64,000 bases of DNA from positions 20,267 to 84,266 of the forward strand of contig CACMMX010000006.1 of the NCBI GenBank assembly GCA_902614915.1, given 5' to 3'. The position numbers were made by a program, and so were the translations under genes. The notes beneath the pieces are model-generated. The model searched no databases. It was not told where the DNA came from and saw only the letters and a list, made by a program, of their open reading frames with translations. Position 1 is the first letter of the stretch; every line of letters begins with the position of its first letter. Positions 58,920 to 64,000 of this stretch are shown here, one piece after another. This DNA is from an uncultured Cryomorphaceae bacterium (GTDB lineage: Bacteria > Bacteroidota > Bacteroidia > Flavobacteriales > Schleiferiaceae).

Positions 58920-60977
58920 TTAATATTTAAGCAACTCTCGGAGCTTCGAAGCTACTTTTTCAGCATTCGGAAGCATGGCGTGTTCTAGGGTGCTGTTTAA
59001 GGGAATGGCGGGTACATCCTCAGCCCCCAATAGCAATACAGGTGCGTCCAAGTTTTCAAAGCATTCCAATTGTATTTTACCCTGAACAGAACCCGCAAAA
59101 CTCGGCGAGGCACTTTCTTCAGTTAAGACCATAACACGACCGTGTTTATTGCTTTCAGATATCACTAATTTTTCGTCCCACGGAGCTAAAGTTCTCAAAT
59201 CAACTATACTGATTTGTTCGTCAAACTCTTCAGCGGCCTTCAATGCCCAATACACACCCATTCCGTAGGTAATCACTACAACGGTTTCTCCATATAGAAT
59301 TTTACTTTTGTCTGCTTGTAATGCAACTCGGCCCTTGCCAAATGGAATTACATAATCATCACTTGGTTCTGGGGTTTTGGCTCCCTCTGTACCGGGTATT
59401 TTACTCCAATACAGTCCCTTATGTTCAAAAATAACAACGGGATTGGGGTCATAATAAGCGCTTTTCATGAGCCCTTTTAAATCTGCCCCGTTAGAAGGAT
59501 AGGCAATTTTTATTCCTCTAATATTCGTGACTACGCTTTCAATAGAAGAGGAATGATAGGGCCCTCCCGAACCATATGCGCCTATGGGAACGCGAATCAC
59601 AGCACTAATGGGCCATTTGCCGTTACTTAAATAATAACTTCGGCTTACCTCAGTGAACAATTGATTCATACCTGGCCATAGATAGTCGGCAAATTGAACT
59701 TCCACAAATGGTCTTAAGCCCACTGCGGCCATACCTACTGTGGACCCAATAATAAACGCTTCTTGAATGGGCGTATTAAATACGCGCTCATCACCAAAAT
59801 TTTGAGCAAGCTTCGCTGCCTCCCTAAAAACCCCACCTAGTCTGCCGCCCACATCCTGCCCGTAAAATAAAGACTCAGGATGTGCAGCCATGAGCTCTTT
59901 GATTGCAAAGAGTGCAGCATCAACCATCACCGTCGGCTCAGCATCTATGGGTTCGCGTTGACCCTTTTCTTCTTTTATAGGTGTTGGTGCAAATAGGTGT
60001 TCAAATAAGTCTTCTGGATTAGGATCGGGCATTTTTAAAGCATCTTTATACTGAGCTTCTACAAATGCCTTTGCATCGTTTTCCCATTTAATGAGTTCTT
60101 TTTCTGTACTTCCGTCATCTAGACATTGTTGTCGTAGAACAGGGAGAGGATCGCGCAATGCCGCCTTATCTAGGTCGTCTCTATACCATTCTTTTCTAAC
60201 TCCTGAAGTGTGATGATTCAAAAGAGGCACGTCGCAACGAACCAAAAATGGTCGCCTTTCGGTCCTCATAATTTGAATTACTTCGCTAATCGCTTGATAG
60301 CATTCTATAAAGTTTGAACCGTTGAGGTCTCTTGTTTCAATTCCAGTGAACCCTTTAGCATATTCCACTGCATTACTATGATGAACTTCCTTACGGTTGG
60401 CAGAAATATCCCATCCGTTGTCTTGAACGAACATAAGTAAAGGGAATTGCTTTAATGCAGCCATATGCATTGCTTCAGAAATTTCGCCTTCTGTCATTGC
60501 ACTGTCCCCTATGCTACATACAGCGATTGCACCTATATCTTCTTTAGAGGCTAATCCCAATTTTTCCCGGTATTGAATACCCATAGCAATTCCTGCTGTT
60601 GGTATGGCTTGCATTCCTGTAGCAGAACTCTGGTGAGGAATTTTAGGTTTATCCGGATCATTTAATGAAGGATGGCTATAATAGCTTCTTCCGCCAGAGA
60701 ATGGGTCGTCTTTTTTTGCTAAGAGTTGAAGCATTAGGTCCTTGGGGGTTATTCCGATTCCTAAAAGAATGCTGTCGTCTCTGTAGTATGGTGATACAAA
60801 ATCTTTGGGCTCCAATTGAAGTGCTAATGCTAGTTGTGCTGCTTCATGACCGCGACTGGTTGCATGCACATATTTAGATGTGGTTTCCTTTTCACGCTCA
60901 TAGAGTGCCGTTATACTTTTAGCTGTTGCCATGAGCTTGAAGGCTTTCTTCAAAGGAATAATAGGGCTTTTAGGCAT
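58920..60977 (-). CDS. 2-oxoacid dehydrogenase E1 component, fused alpha and beta subunits
   Basis: Alpha part with GDSAMTEGEISEAMHMAAL; beta part EVQFADYLWPGMNQL, RVPIGAYGSGGPYHSSSIES. Confidence 0.9.
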   Translation of the reverse strand: MPKSPIIPLKKAFKLMATAKSITALYEREKETTSKYVHATSRGHEAAQLALALQLEPKDFVSPYYRDDSILLGIGITPKDLMLQLLAKKDDPFSGGRSYYSHPSLNDPDKPKIPHQSSATGMQAIPTAGIAMGIQYREKLGLASKEDIGAIAVCSIGDSAMTEGEISEAMHMAALKQFPLLMFVQDNGWDISANRKEVHHSNAVEYAKGFTGIETRDLNGSNFIECYQAISEVIQIMRTERRPFLVRCDVPLLNHHTSGVRKEWYRDDLDKAALRDPLPVLRQQCLDDGSTEKELIKWENDAKAFVEAQYKDALKMPDPNPEDLFEHLFAPTPIKEEKGQREPIDAEPTVMVDAALFAIKELMAAHPESLFYGQDVGGRLGGVFREAAKLAQNFGDERVFNTPIQEAFIIGSTVGMAAVGLRPFVEVQFADYLWPGMNQLFTEVSRSYYLSNGKWPISAVIRVPIGAYGSGGPYHSSSIESVVTNIRGIKIAYPSNGADLKGLMKSAYYDPNPVVIFEHKGLYWSKIPGTEGAKTPEPSDDYVIPFGKGRVALQADKSKILYGETVVVITYGMGVYWALKAAEEFDEQISIVDLRTLAPWDEKLVISESNKHGRVMVLTEESASPSFAGSVQGKIQLECFENLDAPVLLLGAEDVPAIPLNSTLEHAMLPNAEKVASKLRELLKY

Positions 60978-61023
60978 TTCTGTGATTGTTTGGGTTCCCT
61001 AAAATACGGCTAATCAGTAGAAG

Positions 61024-61584
61024 TTAGAGGCACTTAAAATATTCAAATGGCTCTAAACAATGGTTGCATGCGTATTGGCTCTTGCATGGGGTACTCCCAT
61101 GTCTACTTAGCATGCGTGTATTATCACTTTTACACTTTGGACAACTCACCTTTGGTGCTTCAGCGAAAAGAACTCGCTTATCAACACTTTCTTTTAACGG
61201 CGGGGCAATTCCATACTCTTCCATTTTAATTCGACCTTCTTCTGAAATCCAGTCTGTTGTCCATGGCGGCTGAAGTTGCTGTTCCACAATAAAAGGAAGT
61301 TGCAAAACGTACATTGCCTCCTTGATATCTTGTTCCATGCGGTCCATGGCTGGACAACCCACATAAGTGGGGCTTATGGTAATTTTATACACAAGATCGG
61401 ATTGAGAAATAAATAAATCCGGGTGCGTTTTCTGGAAAAGCTCTATTGCTCCAGAATATCTACTATCCTCCTTTGGAAGAACAGATACTTTTCTTAAAAT
61501 ACCCATGTCGTGCAAACTCATAACCGGTATCTCAGGATCTTTGACCCTTCCAAGATGCTCGTATATGTTGGCACTCTGATTCAT
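61024..61584 (-). CDS. paaD: Phenylacetyl-CoA epoxidase subunit PaaD-like
   Basis: DPEIPVMSLHDMGILRKV; YVGCPAMDRME; C-terminal zinc ribbon SCPKCKSDNTRMLSRHGSTPCKSQYACNHCLEPFEYFK. Confidence 0.88.
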   Translation of the reverse strand: MNQSANIYEHLGRVKDPEIPVMSLHDMGILRKVSVLPKEDSRYSGAIELFQKTHPDLFISQSDLVYKITISPTYVGCPAMDRMEQDIKEAMYVLQLPFIVEQQLQPPWTTDWISEEGRIKMEEYGIAPPLKESVDKRVLFAEAPKVSCPKCKSDNTRMLSRHGSTPCKSQYACNHCLEPFEYFKCL

Positions 61585-62910
61585 TTAACCTGAAATAGCG
61601 CGCAAAATGTCTTGGCCGTTTGCAAAAATCAATAAGCCCAAAAGAATAAAGAATCCAATCATCTGCGCAACCTCTAATACTTTAATGGAAGGCTTTTTAC
61701 CTGTAACCATCTCTATTGCGGTAAATACAACGTGTCCACCATCAAGGGCAGGTATGGGTAAAATATTGAGAAATCCCAACATGATACTCAAGAAAGCTGT
61801 GAATTCCCAGAAATGTCTCCAATCCCAAATCTTATCGTATTGCTTTAAAATGGTGAGGAAACCACCCACTTCCTTATACGCTTCGGTTTTTGGATTAAAA
61901 ATCAGCTTGAATTGGCGTATATACCCATTTAGTTTAGCAACAACTTCATTACCTGCTCCGGTTAAAGCGGCGGCAAAAGTGTATGGTTTATTCTTAATTT
62001 CATAGTATTTGAATACTTCTGTGGTGTTGTAGACACCTAGCTTTCCGCTTTCGGGTAAAGTGAAATGGAGTGTATCTAAAACACCTTCTCTGAAGAAGTT
62101 TAGGCTAATGTCCTTATTGGCATAACTGGGCAAGATTTTTTTGTATTGGTCAAAGAACAGCATCTCCGCGCCGTTCAAACCTACGATACTATCCCCATAT
62201 TTAAGTCCTACGCGCTCTCCAAAGCTGCTTTCTGCAAAACCTCCAACAACATAAGGCATTCGAGGCTTGATAAGCCCGATAAACTTTTTGTTTTTTATCA
62301 TTTCCTCAATATATTCCACGGCTATAGGAATGTGCACCTCTTTTCCGTTGCGCTCCACCACAAGATCTTCCCCTTGGCTTAGAAGAATTTCTAATGCCGT
62401 CTCACTGTAACTTTCAGGTGTATAATCTCCAATGCGTAGAATTTTATCTCCATGTTGAATCCCCATTTCTAGGCCAATTTCATTGGTCCAAACACCATTA
62501 ATTAAAGATTCATTGGGCAGATAGTCTTTTCCGTAACCCATTAGAAGGAATACGTAAATAAAATAGGCCGTAAGAAAATTCATGATTACCCCTCCAGTAA
62601 GAACAATTATACGCTGCCAAGCGGGTTTTGCCCGGAATTCCCATTCTTCCGGATCTTCGCTTAAGTTCTCGGTGTCCATGCTTTCATCAACCATCCCCTC
62701 AATTTTGACATAGCCTCCTAGAGGAATCCAACCTATGCCCCATTCTGTCTCGCCAATTTTCTTTTTGAGGATGGAAAATTTGTAGTCAAAAAAGAGATAG
62801 AATTTGGAAACTTTGATTCCAAAATACTTAGCAGGCAAGAAGTGACCGAATTCGTGGATGACAATCAATAAGGAGAGTCCGAGAAGAAATTGTGCGATTT
62901 GTATTAGCAT
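61585..62910 (-). CDS. rseP: RIP metalloprotease RseP
   Basis: VIHEFGHFLPAKYFGIKVSKF (HExxH); PDZ regions; NILPIPALDGGHVV. Confidence 0.94.
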   Translation of the reverse strand: MLIQIAQFLLGLSLLIVIHEFGHFLPAKYFGIKVSKFYLFFDYKFSILKKKIGETEWGIGWIPLGGYVKIEGMVDESMDTENLSEDPEEWEFRAKPAWQRIIVLTGGVIMNFLTAYFIYVFLLMGYGKDYLPNESLINGVWTNEIGLEMGIQHGDKILRIGDYTPESYSETALEILLSQGEDLVVERNGKEVHIPIAVEYIEEMIKNKKFIGLIKPRMPYVVGGFAESSFGERVGLKYGDSIVGLNGAEMLFFDQYKKILPSYANKDISLNFFREGVLDTLHFTLPESGKLGVYNTTEVFKYYEIKNKPYTFAAALTGAGNEVVAKLNGYIRQFKLIFNPKTEAYKEVGGFLTILKQYDKIWDWRHFWEFTAFLSIMLGFLNILPIPALDGGHVVFTAIEMVTGKKPSIKVLEVAQMIGFFILLGLLIFANGQDILRAISG

Positions 62911-63007
62911 GCGCTATAAATTTGAAGATGTAAAAGTAACACCCTAGGAATTAGGTTAAGATAGGTCTACTACTTTCTTAATAATAAAAGCATGTTAAAA
63001 GTTAGCT

Positions 63008-64000
63008 TCAAATTACGTCAAATTCTCTTCCAACTTTTACGAAAGCACGGATTGCGCTGTCTAAATGTTCTTTGTTGTGCCCCGCACTTAATTGAACCCG
63101 AATTCGAGCTTGACCTTTTGGGACGACGGGGTAAAAGAAACCAATGACATAAACCCCCTCCTCCAATAAGCGGTCTGCAAAGTTTTGACTCAGCACAGCA
63201 TCATAAAGCATAATCGGGACAATTGCGCTCTCACCATCTTTGTAGTCAAATCCAGCATCTTTAATTCCTTTTTTAAAATAATTAATATTCCATTCTAACT
63301 TATCTCTAAGTTTTGTGCTTTCGCTAAGGAGATTAAAGACTTCTATGGATGCACCAACGATTGAGGGCGCAAGAGAGTTAGAAAATAAGTAAGGCCTTGA
63401 TTTTTGACGTAGCATTTCTATAATTTCTTTTCGACCGGTTGTGAAACCTCCCATTGCTCCTCCTAAAGCTTTACCTAAGGTGCCGGTAATTATATCAACT
63501 TTGCCAAGCACATTTTTGAGTTCAACGGTGCCTCGTCCAGTTTTCCCAATAAAACCAGTCGCATGACATTCATCAACCATTACCAACGCCTGATATTTTT
63601 CTGCCAAATTGCATATTTTATCTAATTGAGCAACGTAGCCATCCATCGAGAAAACACCATCTGTTACAATGATTTTAAATCGAGCACCTTCAGCAGATTT
63701 CAACTGCTTCTCTAAATCGGTCATATCATTGTTGTCATATCGGTATCTGTTCGCCTTACAAAGGCGAACGCCGTCAATAATCGAAGCGTGGTTAAGGCTG
63801 TCTGAAATAATAGCATCTTGGTCTGTAAGTAAGGGTTCAAAAACACCACCGTTGGCATCAAAGGCCGCAGCGTATAGAATTGTGTCTTCTGTTTGAAGAA
63901 ATTCCGAAATCTTGGCTTCTAAGTGTTTATGGATATCTTGAGTTCCACATATGAATCGAACCGAACTCATCCCAAAACCATGAGTTTCTAAAGCATCGTG
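63008..64000 (-). CDS. kbl: Glycine C-acetyltransferase (2-amino-3-ketobutyrate CoA ligase), N-terminus beyond window end
   Basis: [52 protein letters not shown]; frame stays open to base 64000 ([15 protein letters not shown]). Confidence 0.92.
   Translation of the reverse strand, partial: HDALETHGFGMSSVRFICGTQDIHKHLEAKISEFLQTEDTILYAAAFDANGGVFEPLLTDQDAIISDSLNHASIIDGVRLCKANRYRYDNNDMTDLEKQLKSAEGARFKIIVTDGVFSMDGYVAQLDKICNLAEKYQALVMVDECHATGFIGKTGRGTVELKNVLGKVDIITGTLGKALGGAMGGFTTGRKEIIEMLRQKSRPYLFSNSLAPSIVGASIEVFNLLSESTKLRDKLEWNINYFKKGIKDAGFDYKDGESAIVPIMLYDAVLSQNFADRLLEEGVYVIGFFYPVVPKGQARIRVQLSAGHNKEHLDSAIRAFVKVGREFDVI

Noticed and set aside
1-64000. CRISPR array, rRNA, prophage, transposase, toxin-antitoxin pair
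   Set aside because: No regularly spaced repeats, no rRNA-like sequence, and no recognisable transposase, integrase, phage structural or TA proteins in the translated ORFs.

Overview
The window is a 64-kb chromosomal segment of a Bacteroidota bacterium (Flavobacteriales-like gene content). The evidence is type IX secretion C-terminal domains, PorZ, GldH, RicT, a TonB-dependent receptor, DUF4837 and DUF6952-type small proteins. Most of it is ordinary core metabolism and envelope biology. It includes an interrupted exopolysaccharide locus (about 20.7-34.8 kb): a Wza-like export protein, TviB/Ugd/Uxs, a MraY/WecA-like priming transferase and gmd/fcl. A sulfate-activation module (cysN-cysD-cysC plus an SLC13 permease) sits inside this locus. 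The cysH at 36.4 kb has the Cys motifs of an APS reductase, and a polytopic membrane protein fused to a sulfotransferase lies at 6.3-8.2 kb. Together these suggest PAPS is made for glycan sulfation. The most accessory part is about 12.1-18.85 kb, ending at the 3' side of a tRNA-Asn. It holds a frameshifted lipoprotein gene, small membrane and secreted proteins, a Kazal-like lipoprotein, a solitary HsdR-N-type nuclease, a TM2-domain protein and two dispersed repeat families that the ORFs do not explain. I found no CRISPR array, rRNA, prophage, transposase or integrase. A 59-aa tatA missing from the ORF track was recovered at 58687..58866. No clearly new system is proven; the best leads are the repeat-associated island next to the tRNA, the membrane-sulfotransferase fusion, and an unannotated 76-codon frame between recO and the prohibitin gene.
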